Positions 18,285 through 27,413 of a stretch of 64,000 nucleotides of DNA are shown here, one piece after another (the first letter of the stretch is position 1; each line of letters opens with the position of its first letter). The notes beneath the pieces were generated by a model that was not told the origin of the DNA, made no database searches, and saw only the letters and a program-made list of their open reading frames with translations. The position numbers and the translations under genes are program-made. The stretch comes from Flavobacterium sp. CECT 9288. GTDB lineage: Bacteria; Bacteroidota; Bacteroidia; Flavobacteriales; Flavobacteriaceae. The stretch spans positions 3,163,501 to 3,227,500 of the forward strand of contig NZ_OU957226.1 in NCBI RefSeq assembly GCF_918731615.1, read 5' to 3'.

Positions 18285-19484
18285 TTGAATTTTCCGCTTT
18301 ATATAGCCAAACGTTACCTCAAAAGTAATAGCAAAAACAACGCTATTAACATCATCAATCGGATTGCCAGTTTGGGAATTATTGTTGGTGCCATGGCTTT
18401 GTTTGTGGTTTTATCAGTGTTTAGCGGACTTAAAGTATTTAGTCTTTCGTTTGCAAATGATATAGATCCTGATTTAAAAATAGGCAGCACTCTGGGTAAA
18501 TCTTTCTTTGTTTTACCAAGTCAGGAAAAGCAGATTAAAAAAATTGACGGCATCGTTTCCTATTCTAAAATTATTGAAGAGCGGGTTTTGTTTACTTTTG
18601 ATGGCAAACAAGAGGTTGCTACTCTTAAAGGAGTGGACCACAATTTTAATAAAGTAAATGCCCTTGATAAAAAACTTTTTAACGGGCAATGGCTTAGCCC
18701 AGATACGTACCAAGTAGTTGTAGGCTACGGAATTGCTCAAAAATTCTCCATGGGATTGTTGGATTTTAATAATCAACTGGAAGTTTTAGTTCCAAAACCA
18801 GGAAAAGGCGCCATTGAAAATCCTGAACAAGCCTTTAATAAAACCGATGTAATACCAGTAGGCATCTACAATATAAACGATGACTTAGACTCAAAGTATG
18901 TTTTTGCTGACTTGGGTTTAGCCCAAGAATTACTGGAATACAAACCCAATCAAGTTTCGGGAATAGAATTTAAAGTATCTAAAACAGCCGATGAAAAGGC
19001 AATTACATCCCAATTAAACTCCATTTTTAGCCATAAAATCACGGTAAAAAACCGAGCCCAACTCAACGAGGCTCTCTATAAAATGCTAAACACTGAGAAT
19101 ATTGCTGTGTATTTAATTTTTACATTAGTGATTGTGGTGGCACTTTTTAACTTAATTGGCGCTTTGATAATGATGATTTTGGACAAAAAAGGAAATTTAA
19201 AAACACTTTATAACCTGGGTACTGAAATAAAAGACTTACGCAAAATATTCTTACTTCAAGGTACTTTATTGAGTGTTTTTGGTGGAATTACAGGATTAAC
19301 TATTGGGATTATTATTGTTTTATTGCAAGAATACTTCCAGTTGATTATGATTACTCCTACACTAGCCTACCCCGTTGTTTTCTCTCTTGAAAATGTTCTT
19401 ATTGTGATGGGAACCATTGTATCGCTGGGTTTTATTGCGTCACTGATAGCGAGTAGTAGGGTTAGTAAAAGGTTATTAGAATAA
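18285..19484 (+). CDS. FtsX/LolE-like ABC transporter permease
   Basis: A 399-residue inner membrane protein with the MacB/LolCE layout: one helix near residues 20-45 (ASLGIIVGAMALFVVLSVFS), a large periplasmic domain (about 50-260), and three C-terminal helices (about 270-295, 320-345, 360-390). LolC/LolE proteins extract lipoproteins from the inner membrane together with LolD. No ATPase gene is adjacent, so the cargo is inferred from family only. The start is TTG at 18285, 3 bp after rbfA; the conserved LYIAKRYLKS N-terminus follows immediately and no ATG is closer. Confidence 0.85.
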   Translation: MNFPLYIAKRYLKSNSKNNAINIINRIASLGIIVGAMALFVVLSVFSGLKVFSLSFANDIDPDLKIGSTLGKSFFVLPSQEKQIKKIDGIVSYSKIIEERVLFTFDGKQEVATLKGVDHNFNKVNALDKKLFNGQWLSPDTYQVVVGYGIAQKFSMGLLDFNNQLEVLVPKPGKGAIENPEQAFNKTDVIPVGIYNINDDLDSKYVFADLGLAQELLEYKPNQVSGIEFKVSKTADEKAITSQLNSIFSHKITVKNRAQLNEALYKMLNTENIAVYLIFTLVIVVALFNLIGALIMMILDKKGNLKTLYNLGTEIKDLRKIFLLQGTLLSVFGGITGLTIGIIIVLLQEYFQLIMITPTLAYPVVFSLENVLIVMGTIVSLGFIASLIASSRVSKRLLE

Positions 19485-19487
19485 GAC

Positions 19488-19790
19488 CTATATTATTTTT
19501 GACAATTTACTAGAAATATCTTCTTTGGTATGCCAAAAAGCCAAAATATTTATGTGGCCATTATCACAAATATAGTAAAGTCCGAATGGGAATTTTTTCA
19601 ACCAAAATATTCTGATTTCAAAATATCTACACTGAAAACTTTCTGGATTTGCAACAATAGCTTTGAATCCAGAACGGATTTCTTTTTCAAGTCTTATAGC
19701 TAAAGTTTTGTTTACTATTGCATAATGTGCGATAGCATTTTCAATCTCAACAGAAGCTTTAGCGCTTAAAACAAGATTTTTATAACTCAT
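19488..19790 (-). CDS. RelE/ParE-family toxin
   Basis: A 100-residue basic protein with the RelE/ParE toxin pattern: N-terminal LVLSAKASVEIENAIAHY helix, a KEIRSGFKAI helix, and C-terminal beta strands FPFGLYYICDNGHINILAFWH. Members are either ribosome-dependent mRNases or gyrase inhibitors; the sequence does not decide which. Its start overlaps the end of the antitoxin gene by 11 bp, the usual antitoxin-first order. It ends 3 bp from the convergent permease gene. Confidence 0.8.
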   Translation of the reverse strand: MSYKNLVLSAKASVEIENAIAHYAIVNKTLAIRLEKEIRSGFKAIVANPESFQCRYFEIRIFWLKKFPFGLYYICDNGHINILAFWHTKEDISSKLSKII

Positions 19791-20013
19791 ATTTAGATTT
19801 GATAGAATCTAAAAAATCCATTGCATTTACTCCAGATGCTGGGTTTTCTTGTCGTTCTAAAATCCTTATATCTAATTCTTTCTTTTGGTTTTCTGTCAAA
19901 ATATTTGGTTCTATTTCGTGCAAAACAAAATTCTTTACTTTCTGAATTATAGAAGCATCATTAATATTTTGAAGTAAATCAATTAAAAAAGATTTTTCAG
20001 TTTGAACACTCAT
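19780..20013 (-). CDS. antitoxin of the RelE/ParE module
   Basis: A 77-residue acidic protein immediately upstream of the toxin. I take ATG at 20013 (MSVQTEKSFLIDLL) over the TTG two codons earlier. The N-terminal part forms helices, and the C-terminal part (NPASGVNAMDFLDSIKSKYEL) resembles the toxin-binding tail of antitoxins that accompany flavobacterial RelE/ParE proteins. No clear DNA-binding domain is recognisable, so autoregulation is uncertain. Confidence 0.72.
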   Translation of the reverse strand: MSVQTEKSFLIDLLQNINDASIIQKVKNFVLHEIEPNILTENQKKELDIRILERQENPASGVNAMDFLDSIKSKYEL

Positions 20014-20082
20014 AATCAATATTTTATATCAAATATACTAAAAATTGGCATAAAAAAATGCCATTAACTTTTGAATAGAATT

Positions 20083-21078
20083 TTAAACTACCTCATAACC
20101 GGCATAAGCATCCTGAATTTCATCTAAAGCGGCAAATAACTCTTCCGGACGATCTAGAGTAACTAATTTTTGTTTGTGGGTTTTAAAAGAATGGATTCCT
20201 TTGAAATAATTCGTGTAATGCGGACGCGTTTCAACAATTCCTAATCGTTCGCCTTTCCAGTCCATGGCCCAAGTAAGGTGATTGCGCACAGCTTCTACAC
20301 GATCAATAACGGTAGGTTTTGCTAAATGTTCTCCTGTTTTGAAGTAATGTTTGATTTCATCAAATATCCAAGGATAACCAATAGCGGCGCGACCAATCAT
20401 GATTCCGTCAATGCCGTATTCATTTTTATACTGTAATGCTTTCTCTGGAGAATCAATATCGCCATTACCGAAAATAGGCATCGTAATTCTTGGATTGTTT
20501 TTCACACGGGCAATGTGTGACCAATCTGAGTGGCCCTTGTACATTTGGGCACGCGTTCTAGCGTGAATGCTCAATGCAGCAACGCCAATGTCTTGCAAAC
20601 GTTCTGCAACCTCATCAATATTGATAGAATTATCATCCCAACCCAAACGCGTTTTCACCGTTACTGGCAAATGAGTACTATCAATAACGGCTTTGGTTAA
20701 CCGAATCATTAAGTCAACATCTTTTAAAACACCAGCACCGGCACCTTTGCAGACTACTTTTTTGACAGGGCAGCCAAAATTGATGTCAATGAGATCTGGA
20801 TTTACAGTAGAAACTATTTTTGACGAAAGTGCCATTGCCTCTTCATCGCCACCAAAAATCTGGATCCCCACAGGTCGCTCGTAATCAAAAATATCCAATT
20901 TCATTCGGCTTTTGATGGCGTCACGAATCAAACCTTCTGATGAGATAAATTCAGAGTACATCATATCAGCACCATGCATTTTGCACAATCTACGAAACGG
21001 CGGATCGCTCACATCTTCCATTGGAGCAAGAAGTAAGGGAAAATCCGGTAAAACAATATGGTCGCCTATTTTAATCAA
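20083..21078 (-). CDS. dusB: tRNA-dihydrouridine synthase (DusB type)
   Basis: A flavoenzyme that reduces uridine to dihydrouridine in tRNA D-loops. The TIM-barrel N-terminus LLLAPMEDVSDPPFRRLC, the FMN-site DINFGCPVKK with catalytic Cys103, and GNGDIDSPEKA and IMIGRAAIGYPWIF near the phosphate site are all present. The C-terminal helical tRNA-binding domain (from about residue 245) contains RPHYTNYFKG. The length of 331 residues matches the family. It is divergent from the AraC-type gene, and a small gap separates it from the antitoxin. Confidence 0.92.
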   Translation of the reverse strand: MIKIGDHIVLPDFPLLLAPMEDVSDPPFRRLCKMHGADMMYSEFISSEGLIRDAIKSRMKLDIFDYERPVGIQIFGGDEEAMALSSKIVSTVNPDLIDINFGCPVKKVVCKGAGAGVLKDVDLMIRLTKAVIDSTHLPVTVKTRLGWDDNSINIDEVAERLQDIGVAALSIHARTRAQMYKGHSDWSHIARVKNNPRITMPIFGNGDIDSPEKALQYKNEYGIDGIMIGRAAIGYPWIFDEIKHYFKTGEHLAKPTVIDRVEAVRNHLTWAMDWKGERLGIVETRPHYTNYFKGIHSFKTHKQKLVTLDRPEELFAALDEIQDAYAGYEVV

Positions 21079-21218
21079 GGTGTTTTAATTTTTTTGCAAA
21101 GATAAAAAAATTAGACCGATAATTTTGGAACTATCAAGAGATTAAGACACCAGAAGTCATACTTGCAAAATTTTGACATTGGTTTACAAAAAATAATTAT
21201 TTTTACGAAAACTACAAG

Positions 21219-22424
21219 ATGCTTTTTCAATTTGGCTTTTACAGTTCCGTTTTACTTATTTCGTTTACACAAGGAATTGTATACAGCGTTTTGTTACTAG
21301 CAAAAGCTATTAAAACCGACAATAAATCGAATTATTGGCTGAGTTTTTTCATTTTTCTTTGTAGCCTCTATATTGCACCTTGGATGCTTGGTTTTGCGGG
21401 CTGGTATGACAATCAACCCTATCGGGATATTTTATTTTACACTCCTTTTCAACACCTTTTATGGATAGGTCCAATCATCTTTTTTTACACACAAAGCTTA
21501 CTGAATCCCTCATTTAAATTTTCGAAAAAAGAGGCAATACATATTCTGCCAGGATTGCTGTATCTTATTTACATTATTGCTATTTGGATTTACGACAAAT
21601 TCATTTTTGGCGACTATTATTTTTACGAAAATGGAATGGACAAAGACTTCGAGGAATGGTATCAAAAATTAGGTTTACTCTCGATGATTGTATACTTTAT
21701 TTTGAGCATTCGATATTACAATGTTTACAAAAGACTGATATTTCAAGTAGTAAGTTATGCCGATTCGGTTTTGTTTAAATGGATTCAAACGTATTTGATT
21801 GCTTTTTTAGTGATGTTGCTTTTACCACTCGTTTTTGATGGTGTTGAATACTTTTTACCAGAAATGAAATCGTATCAAGGCAGTTGGTGGTTTTATCTTT
21901 CTTTCTCGATTGTGATGTACTACATTGCCATTACGGGATATTCTAATCCTACAAATGCTACGATACCCTTTAAAATGTCTTTTTTTGACAAAAGTCCCAT
22001 TCTTTTATTGGACAACAGCAGTGCCGGTAATTTGGAAACGAGCATTGACATTCAGTATGAGTCGGTAGAAGAGACTGTTTCGCCCGAAACGGAACATTGG
22101 AAATCTAAAATAGAAACCTTAATTCAGGCTGAAAAACTCTATCAAAATCCCGAATTAACACTTACTGATTTGGCAAAAAAATTAGAAACCAACGCCTCTG
22201 TTATTTCCAAAACGATCAATCAAGGTTTTCAAATGAACTTTAATGATTACATCAATAATTTCAGAATTGAAGCGGTTAAAATGAGTTTGTCAAATGGCGA
22301 ACACAAGAAATCTACCTTGCTAGGAATTGCTTTTGATTGCGGTTTTAATTCGAAAGCTACTTTTAATAGAGCTTTCAAGAAAAATACCTCCAAAACACCA
22401 AAAGAATATACAGAAAACCTGTAA
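21219..22424 (+). CDS. membrane-anchored AraC-family transcriptional regulator
   Basis: A 401-residue regulator. Residues 1-235 contain about seven hydrophobic helices (for example LLISFTQGIVYSVLLLAKAI and MVYFILSIRYY), and residues 290-400 form an AraC-type double helix-turn-helix with LTDLAKKLETNASVISKTIN and GIAFDCGFNSKATFNRAFKK. This architecture, a seven-helix sensor fused to an AraC domain, is common in Bacteroidota and places the DNA-binding part on the cytoplasmic side of the inner membrane. It lies 118 bp upstream of the GIN-domain operon on the same strand, which may be its target; this is inference. Confidence 0.85.
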   Translation: MLFQFGFYSSVLLISFTQGIVYSVLLLAKAIKTDNKSNYWLSFFIFLCSLYIAPWMLGFAGWYDNQPYRDILFYTPFQHLLWIGPIIFFYTQSLLNPSFKFSKKEAIHILPGLLYLIYIIAIWIYDKFIFGDYYFYENGMDKDFEEWYQKLGLLSMIVYFILSIRYYNVYKRLIFQVVSYADSVLFKWIQTYLIAFLVMLLLPLVFDGVEYFLPEMKSYQGSWWFYLSFSIVMYYIAITGYSNPTNATIPFKMSFFDKSPILLLDNSSAGNLETSIDIQYESVEETVSPETEHWKSKIETLIQAEKLYQNPELTLTDLAKKLETNASVISKTINQGFQMNFNDYINNFRIEAVKMSLSNGEHKKSTLLGIAFDCGFNSKATFNRAFKKNTSKTPKEYTENL

Positions 22425-22542
22425 CCTCAATATTTACAATACTTTAAAACATTACTTAGTTAGTCTCAAATCATAATTTGAAGCGATTGGTGCTGATTTA
22501 TGGCGCAACTTTGCCCTGTTATTAATCACTAAAAAACTAATT

Positions 22543-23208
22543 ATGAAAAAATTAATCTTGGCAATAACGTTGGTCTTCGCTTCAACTTTTGCACACGCAC
22601 AACTACAAGGAACAGGAAAAACGATCACCAAAAATTATGACTACAAAAATTTCGACAAGCTTTCTTTTGAAGATTTAGATGGAACTATTGAAGTTGAGAT
22701 TGGCAAACCTTGGAGCATTGCTATAACTATCGATGACAATTTGGAACGTCTCCTGAGTTTTTCAGAAAACGGTTCGGGTAAAGAACTAAAAATTCAATTC
22801 AAAGGAAACCAAAATAACAAAATGTATGTTGAAGATACCAATCTAAAAATAAAAATCACGATGCCAGAGGCAAGTGTCATCAAAAACGTTGGCAACAGTA
22901 ATTTAACCGTTAAAAATGTTTTGGGTCGTTACTTTAGATTAGAAAACACCGGAAATGGCGAAAGTAAAATTAGCGGAACGATTGACAAATTGGATATCAT
23001 TAAAACTGGAAATGGCGATGTAAACGCAGAGAATCTAGTTGCTAAAAAAGCCGATTTAAAAAGTACTGGAAACGGAAATATAACTGCCAATGTCAGTGAA
23101 AAACTTACTGCAAAATTAACTGGAAACGGTGATGTTATAAACAAAGGAAAAGCCCAATTTGATAGTAATTCGAAAAAATCAGGTAATGGCGATTTGATTG
23201 TCAATTAA
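22543..23208 (+). CDS. exported GIN-domain (DUF2807) protein
   Basis: A 221-residue exported protein with a signal peptide (residues 1-19, ending AHA) and a DUF2807 putative auto-transporter adhesin head domain, a right-handed beta-helix. The helix turns are marked by five repeats of TGNG or SGNG (TGNGESK, TGNGDVN, TGNGNIT, TGNGDVI, SGNGDLI). Its role is not established for the family. It probably heads an operon with the DoxX and lipoprotein genes; the upstream sequence CAACTTTG at 22506-22513 is a weak -7 candidate. Confidence 0.87.
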   Translation: MKKLILAITLVFASTFAHAQLQGTGKTITKNYDYKNFDKLSFEDLDGTIEVEIGKPWSIAITIDDNLERLLSFSENGSGKELKIQFKGNQNNKMYVEDTNLKIKITMPEASVIKNVGNSNLTVKNVLGRYFRLENTGNGESKISGTIDKLDIIKTGNGDVNAENLVAKKADLKSTGNGNITANVSEKLTAKLTGNGDVINKGKAQFDSNSKKSGNGDLIVN

Positions 23209-23215
23209 TAAAAAT

Positions 23216-23264
23216 TCAAAGTTCAATGGCAATGGCAATATCAAAATTCAATATCAATTTCAAT
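23216..23264 (+). repeat. CAAT-rich simple repeat upstream of the DoxX gene
   Basis: Degenerate copies of TTCAAT/GGCAAT/ATCAAT fill this stretch. It creates an artificial in-frame ATG at 23226 in front of the DoxX gene. Confidence 0.5.
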
Positions 23265-23288
23265 AAGAAAATCAAAAAATACAACACT

Positions 23289-23771
23289 ATGAAACTACTT
23301 ACCAAAATCACTAAACCTGTTTTGTTACCACATTGGTCACAAGATCTATTTATTACTATTCCGCGAATTGTTTGTGGGTACTTGCTGGCTTTTAACTTTG
23401 GAGCCGATAAATTTGGAATGCCTTGGTCACCTGTTGATGCCAATTTAGGATTGTTTGAAGTCGCTTTTTGGTTTCCCGGTGATGTGGCAAGTTATGGTGG
23501 GATTTTTGCCATTGCTCCAGCTTTTTTTGCTTGGATGGGCGCTTTTGCAGAAGCTGTTGGCGGATTGCTACTGTTATTTGGATTTCAGACCCGTATTGCT
23601 TCTTTCTTAGTAATTTGCACCATGCTAGTTGCCATATTTATGCAACAAATACAAAATGGATTGTGGAACTGCCTTGCTGCCATAGGATTTCTTTGGGTTA
23701 CGATGTTCTTTTTAATACTAGGTTCAGGCCGATTTGGAATTGATTATTTACTAACTAAAAACAAAGCTTAA
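23289..23771 (+). CDS. DoxX-family membrane protein
   Basis: A 160-residue integral membrane protein with four predicted helices (around IPRIVCGYLLAFNFGADKF, IFAIAPAFFAWMGAFAEAVG, IASFLVICTMLVAIFMQQI and LAAIGFLWVTMFFLILGSGR). DoxX-family proteins are linked to quinone-dependent redox or thiosulfate oxidation in a few organisms, but most members lack an assigned function. I prefer the ATG at 23289 because the frame upstream of it is the simple CAAT repeat. The lipoprotein gene starts 2 bp after its stop. Confidence 0.83.
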   Translation: MKLLTKITKPVLLPHWSQDLFITIPRIVCGYLLAFNFGADKFGMPWSPVDANLGLFEVAFWFPGDVASYGGIFAIAPAFFAWMGAFAEAVGGLLLLFGFQTRIASFLVICTMLVAIFMQQIQNGLWNCLAAIGFLWVTMFFLILGSGRFGIDYLLTKNKA

Positions 23772-23773
23772 TT

Positions 23774-24133
23774 ATGAAAACTAAAAGTATATTTCTAGCA
23801 CTTGTACTTTCTTTATTTTTAACAAATTGCGTTCAAAAAACCTATAAAAGAACAGTTGTTTTTACTTTGGATGCATCCGAAATAGAAAATGTAAAAAAGG
23901 TAGCCATTCGTGGAAAAGACAAACCATTATCTTGGGGTGAAGCTACCGAAATGAAATTGAATGCTACCAATAACACCTATCAAATAACAACCACATTTGT
24001 TACCGGCTATAAATTTACAGAAGTAAAATTTGTGGTTAATGACAGTTTAGAATTTGAAAATGAAGACAACCGCAGGGTCGTTTTCTCTGAAAAAGACACT
24101 ACGTATTACAAAGCGAAGTTCAATAAAATATGA
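23774..24133 (+). CDS. small lipoprotein of unknown function
   Basis: A 119-residue exported lipoprotein with the lipobox LTNC (Cys19). The mature part is short and beta-rich, with FTLDASEIENVKKVAIRGKD and FTEVKFVVNDSLEFENED; the pattern (a strand, then a rise in small charged residues, then YKFTEVKFVV) recalls the starch-binding/AMPK glycogen-binding-like fold, but this is a guess. It is the last gene of the GIN-DoxX-lipoprotein operon and ends 18 bp from the convergent PNPOx-like gene. Confidence 0.7.
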   Translation: MKTKSIFLALVLSLFLTNCVQKTYKRTVVFTLDASEIENVKKVAIRGKDKPLSWGEATEMKLNATNNTYQITTTFVTGYKFTEVKFVVNDSLEFENEDNRRVVFSEKDTTYYKAKFNKI

Positions 24134-24151
24134 GTCATTGCATATTTAAGT

Positions 24152-24790
24152 TTAAGGAACTGCCCAAAAACTATCTTGTAAAACACTGTTTTCGTAAAAG
24201 AAATTAGCTTTTCTGTTGCCAGTAAAGTCGATGTATAAAAATTCAAGTTCATAGACGGTACAAGCGACAACCGTGAAATTTTCTTGAAACAAATCACTTT
24301 CAATATCTGTGGGCTTTAGGGTCGAAAAACGTTCTTCGTATCCCAAGGTTGGATGGTCTGATTTTGAATTGGGTGGTTCCAATGTCATATAACCTAGACG
24401 AGCTTGCGGACTAGTTGCGTTCCAACGATCATTTGATAAGGCATCGTTAGTGTGTAAAGTGGCGTGTGCTTTCACAACAATTTGAACCCGTTGGCGCGCA
24501 TCGTAAAACAAGAGTGAAATGCGATTGTCTTTTTGTAAATCATAACATTTTCGGGAGCGATTGTCCGTGTGAAAGTAAATGATTTTTTGAATTTCATCTA
24601 CTTTTCTGTTTACTACAATTCGCAAAGCGGCAGTGTTGTTTTCATTTATGGTACCAACGCACATGGTTCGGAAACCGTTTTTTTTCTTGACTGAACCGTT
24701 GACTAATTTCTTCCAAGCTAGTTTTTCTAGCTCTTGTAAGTTATAAGAAGTGTCGTTTATGGTAATAGAATCTTGTGGTGAAGTAGGCAT
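24152..24790 (-). CDS. pyridoxamine 5'-phosphate oxidase-family flavoprotein
   Basis: A 212-residue protein with a PNPOx-like split-barrel fold that binds FMN. Visible features are FRTMCVGTINENNTAALRIV, IIYFHTDNRSRKCYDL (FMN phosphate region) and ISLLFYDARQRVQIVVKAHA. The final stretch VYELEFLYIDFTGNRKANF replaces the classical C-terminal RxW signature of PdxH, so it is more likely a general FMN-binding family member than a true PdxH. I take ATG at 24790: an in-frame start at 24871 lies upstream of the -7 element at 24846-24853 and would not be transcribed from it. Confidence 0.8.
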   Translation of the reverse strand: MPTSPQDSITINDTSYNLQELEKLAWKKLVNGSVKKKNGFRTMCVGTINENNTAALRIVVNRKVDEIQKIIYFHTDNRSRKCYDLQKDNRISLLFYDARQRVQIVVKAHATLHTNDALSNDRWNATSPQARLGYMTLEPPNSKSDHPTLGYEERFSTLKPTDIESDLFQENFTVVACTVYELEFLYIDFTGNRKANFFYENSVLQDSFWAVP

Positions 24791-24845
24791 AAATAGTTGG
24801 TATAAAAGTTTAAATGTAACTGCAAGATGCTCTTGTAAATACGAG

Positions 24846-24853
24846 CAAAAATA
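24846..24853 (-). promoter_or_regulatory. -7 element of the PNPOx-like gene
   Basis: TATTTTTG on the minus strand fits TAnnTTTG and places the transcript start about 50 nt before ATG 24790, which decides the start. A TTTG at 24872-24869 lies 15 bp upstream, somewhat too close. Confidence 0.5.
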
Positions 24854-24949
24854 CAATAAGAAAGACCCCAAATGAGAATTGCTAAAAAATTAAATTTCAA
24901 TTGCAGTAACATTAGGCATTGTTGAATCTCTCATAAAAAACTTTTAGCC

Positions 24950-24957
24950 TATATTTG
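24950..24957 (+). promoter_or_regulatory. candidate -7 element upstream of lepA
   Basis: TATATTTG fits TAnnTTTG. The resulting lepA leader would be about 150 nt and would contain structured element copy B. No TTG lies at the ideal -33 position (nearest at 24922-24924, 25 bp away). Confidence 0.4.
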
Positions 24958-24982
24958 CAAATTAATTGACTCTTAGTGGGGT

Positions 24983-25077
24983 TTTGCGTGAGGGATAGCA
25001 GCGGCATCCTTTTGTGAAGTGCTAACGGAACAAAAGATAAAGCGCATAGCCCGACGGCTTTTTCTGCCGGCACGCCC
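24983..25077 (+). repeat. structured intergenic element, copy B, in the lepA leader
   Basis: The core GGGATAGCAGCGGCATCC is followed by a stem CTTTTGT/ACAAAAG, then GATAAAGCGCATAGCCCG. This matches the architecture of copies A and C (GGCATC, T-rich stem, ATA-x-AGCG-like). An additional hairpin (ACGGC/GCCGG) and an outer GCGTG/CACGC pair are visible. Confidence 0.5.
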
Positions 25078-25114
25078 ACAAGTTGACAAGCAAATTTATT
25101 GATATTTACTGAAA

Positions 25115-26911
25115 ATGAAACACATAAGGAATTTTTGCATTATTGCACATATTGATCACGGGAAAAGTACGCTTGCAGACCGTTTACTAGGTGCTACACA
25201 AACTGTAACTGCTCGTGAAGAAAAGGCGCAATTGCTTGACAATATGGACTTGGAGCGTGAACGTGGTATTACTATTAAAAGTCACGCCATTCAGATGGAG
25301 TACACCTACAAGGGTGAGGAATACATCTTGAACTTGATTGACACTCCGGGACACGTTGATTTTTCGTATGAAGTTTCTCGATCTATTGCTGCCTGCGAAG
25401 GTGCGCTTTTGATTGTGGATGCAGCGCAGAGTATTCAGGCACAAACGATTTCAAATTTATATCTGGCTTTAGAAAACGACTTGGAAATCATTCCGGTTTT
25501 GAACAAAGTAGATTTGCCAAGCGCCAACCCTGAAGAGGTGAGCGATGATATTATTGACTTATTGGGTTGCGACCTAGAGGATATTATTCACGCCTCTGGA
25601 AAAACTGGTTTTGGTGTCGAAAATATATTAGCAGCAATTATTGAAAAAATTCCTGCTCCAAAAGGAAATGTTGACGAGCCTTTGCAAGCTTTGATTTTTG
25701 ACTCTCATTACAACCCGTTTAGAGGTATTGAGGTTATTTTTAGAGTGGTAAATGGTGAAATTAAAAAAGGGCAAAAAATTAAATTCATGGCTACTGGCAA
25801 TGAATATTTTGCTGATGAAATAGGTACTTTGAAACTCAATCAAGTGCCAAAACAAGTGATTTCAGCAGGTGATGTTGGATACTTAATTTCTGGAATTAAA
25901 GAGGCGAAAGAAGTAAAAGTAGGTGATACACTTACGGATGCAAAAACGCCAACAACGAATATGATTACGGGTTTTGAGGATGTAAAACCGATGGTTTTTG
26001 CAGGTATTTATCCTGTTGATACAGAGGATTACGAAGATTTGCGTGCCTCGATGGAAAAACTACAATTGAACGATGCTTCGCTTGTATTTTTGCCTGAGAG
26101 TTCAGCAGCTTTAGGTTTTGGTTTCCGATGTGGATTCTTAGGAATGCTACACATGGAAATTATCCAAGAGCGATTGGAGCGCGAGTTTGACATGACTGTA
26201 ATTACTACGGTTCCTAACGTTTCGTATTTGGCGTATACCAAAAAAGATCCGGAGACACCGTTTATCATTAACAACCCTTCTGATTTACCGGAACCTTCAC
26301 GTTTAGACCGTGTAGAGGAGCCTTTTATCAAGGCAACTATCATCACTAAAGCTGATTTTGTGGGTAACGTAATGAGTTTGTGTATTGAAAAACGTGGTGT
26401 AATTACCAATCAAACTTACTTGACAACAGAGCGTGTTGAATTGAATTTTGACATGCCACTTGCAGAGATTGTATTTGATTTTTACGATAGATTGAAAACG
26501 GTTTCTAAAGGGTATGCCTCATTTGACTACTCTCCAATAGGAATGCGTACATCTAAGTTGGTTAGACTTGATGTATTATTGAACTCGCAATCTGTAGATG
26601 CTTTGTCTGCGTTGATTCACGAGAGTAATGCCTACAACATTGGTAAAAAAATGTGTGAAAAATTGCGCGAATTGATTCCGAGACAGCAATTTGACATTCC
26701 AATTCAAGCAGCCATTGGTGCTAAAATCATTGCACGTGAAACAATCAAAGCATTGCGTAAAGACGTTACAGCAAAATGTTACGGAGGAGATATTTCTCGT
26801 AAACGTAAACTTCTTGAAAAACAGAAAAAAGGTAAAAAGAGAATGCGATTGGTAGGGAATGTTGAAATCCCTCAAGAAGCATTCATGGCCGTATTAAAAT
26901 TGAATGATTAA
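25115..26911 (+). CDS. lepA: elongation factor 4 (LepA)
   Basis: A ribosome-binding translational GTPase of 598 residues, the standard LepA length, with roles in back-translocation or 30S biogenesis. The G domain has AHIDHGKST (G1), GITIKS (G2), DTPGHVDFS (G3) and LNKVDLP (G4). EF-G-like domains follow, and the LepA-specific C-terminal domain contains [19 protein letters not shown] and [18 protein letters not shown]. The ATG at 25115 gives the conserved [20 protein letters not shown]-terminus. Confidence 0.96.
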   Translation: MKHIRNFCIIAHIDHGKSTLADRLLGATQTVTAREEKAQLLDNMDLERERGITIKSHAIQMEYTYKGEEYILNLIDTPGHVDFSYEVSRSIAACEGALLIVDAAQSIQAQTISNLYLALENDLEIIPVLNKVDLPSANPEEVSDDIIDLLGCDLEDIIHASGKTGFGVENILAAIIEKIPAPKGNVDEPLQALIFDSHYNPFRGIEVIFRVVNGEIKKGQKIKFMATGNEYFADEIGTLKLNQVPKQVISAGDVGYLISGIKEAKEVKVGDTLTDAKTPTTNMITGFEDVKPMVFAGIYPVDTEDYEDLRASMEKLQLNDASLVFLPESSAALGFGFRCGFLGMLHMEIIQERLEREFDMTVITTVPNVSYLAYTKKDPETPFIINNPSDLPEPSRLDRVEEPFIKATIITKADFVGNVMSLCIEKRGVITNQTYLTTERVELNFDMPLAEIVFDFYDRLKTVSKGYASFDYSPIGMRTSKLVRLDVLLNSQSVDALSALIHESNAYNIGKKMCEKLRELIPRQQFDIPIQAAIGAKIIARETIKALRKDVTAKCYGGDISRKRKLLEKQKKGKKRMRLVGNVEIPQEAFMAVLKLND

Positions 26912-26945
26912 AGATATAATCATACGCTTTTATTATTTTTTTTAA

Positions 26946-26953
26946 TAGTTTTG
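26946..26953 (+). promoter_or_regulatory. -7 element of the small secreted protein gene
   Basis: TAGTTTTG fits TAnnTTTG and lies 24 nt before the ATG at 26977. No good -33 TTG is visible. Confidence 0.4.
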
Positions 26954-26976
26954 CTTGACTACTACTTATTATTACA

Positions 26977-27345
26977 ATGATTAAAAAAACATTATTCCTA
27001 TTCACAATTCTCACATACTTTGTATGTGGGAATTTGTCGTATGGAAATAATACACCTGAAGTCAGTAATAATTTTAAGAATTATAAAGTTGAGCACGCAA
27101 AATCTTATGGGTTTTCTGCTCTAAATGAAATTGAAAATGATTTTGAATTTATCAATTTTGACATTGAAGAAGATGTTGAATTTGGTGATGATTTAGAAAA
27201 ATGTTTCACTGGAGTTAGTTCTAATTTTGGTTTATTTTCATATTCCAAAAATCAAAAAATCTACAATAAAACACTTTTTTGTATCCTACAAAAAAGTATT
27301 CCTTTATACGATCTTTTCTGTAACTGGAAGCTTAATTTAAGTTAA
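26977..27345 (+). CDS. small exported protein of unknown function
   Basis: A 122-residue protein with a clear signal peptide (about residues 1-23). The mature part has an acidic central stretch (FDIEEDVEFGDDLEK) followed by a Cys-containing, more hydrophobic tail (KTLFCILQKSIPLYDLFCNW). I recognise no domain. It has its own promoter and is followed at 69 bp by dabA on the same strand; whether it belongs to the carbon-uptake operon is open. Confidence 0.6.
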   Translation: MIKKTLFLFTILTYFVCGNLSYGNNTPEVSNNFKNYKVEHAKSYGFSALNEIENDFEFINFDIEEDVEFGDDLEKCFTGVSSNFGLFSYSKNQKIYNKTLFCILQKSIPLYDLFCNWKLNLS

Positions 27346-27413
27346 TACAATATTCATAACTGTTTGCTCTATACAAGCAAATTCACATTGTTATTAACTT
27401 AATTTAGAATATA

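Noticed and set aside
22929..23204. Minus-strand frame opposite the GIN-domain gene, with repeated PFPV motifs
   Set aside because: The repeats mirror the TGNG turns of the plus-strand gene; no promoter or start fits.
23226..23288. Longer N-terminus for the DoxX protein
   Set aside because: It is encoded by the CAAT simple repeat; the helix-rich protein begins properly at ATG 23289.
24791..24871. Longer N-terminus for the PNPOx-like protein
   Set aside because: The extra 27 codons lie across the -7 element and leader, and do not resemble the family.
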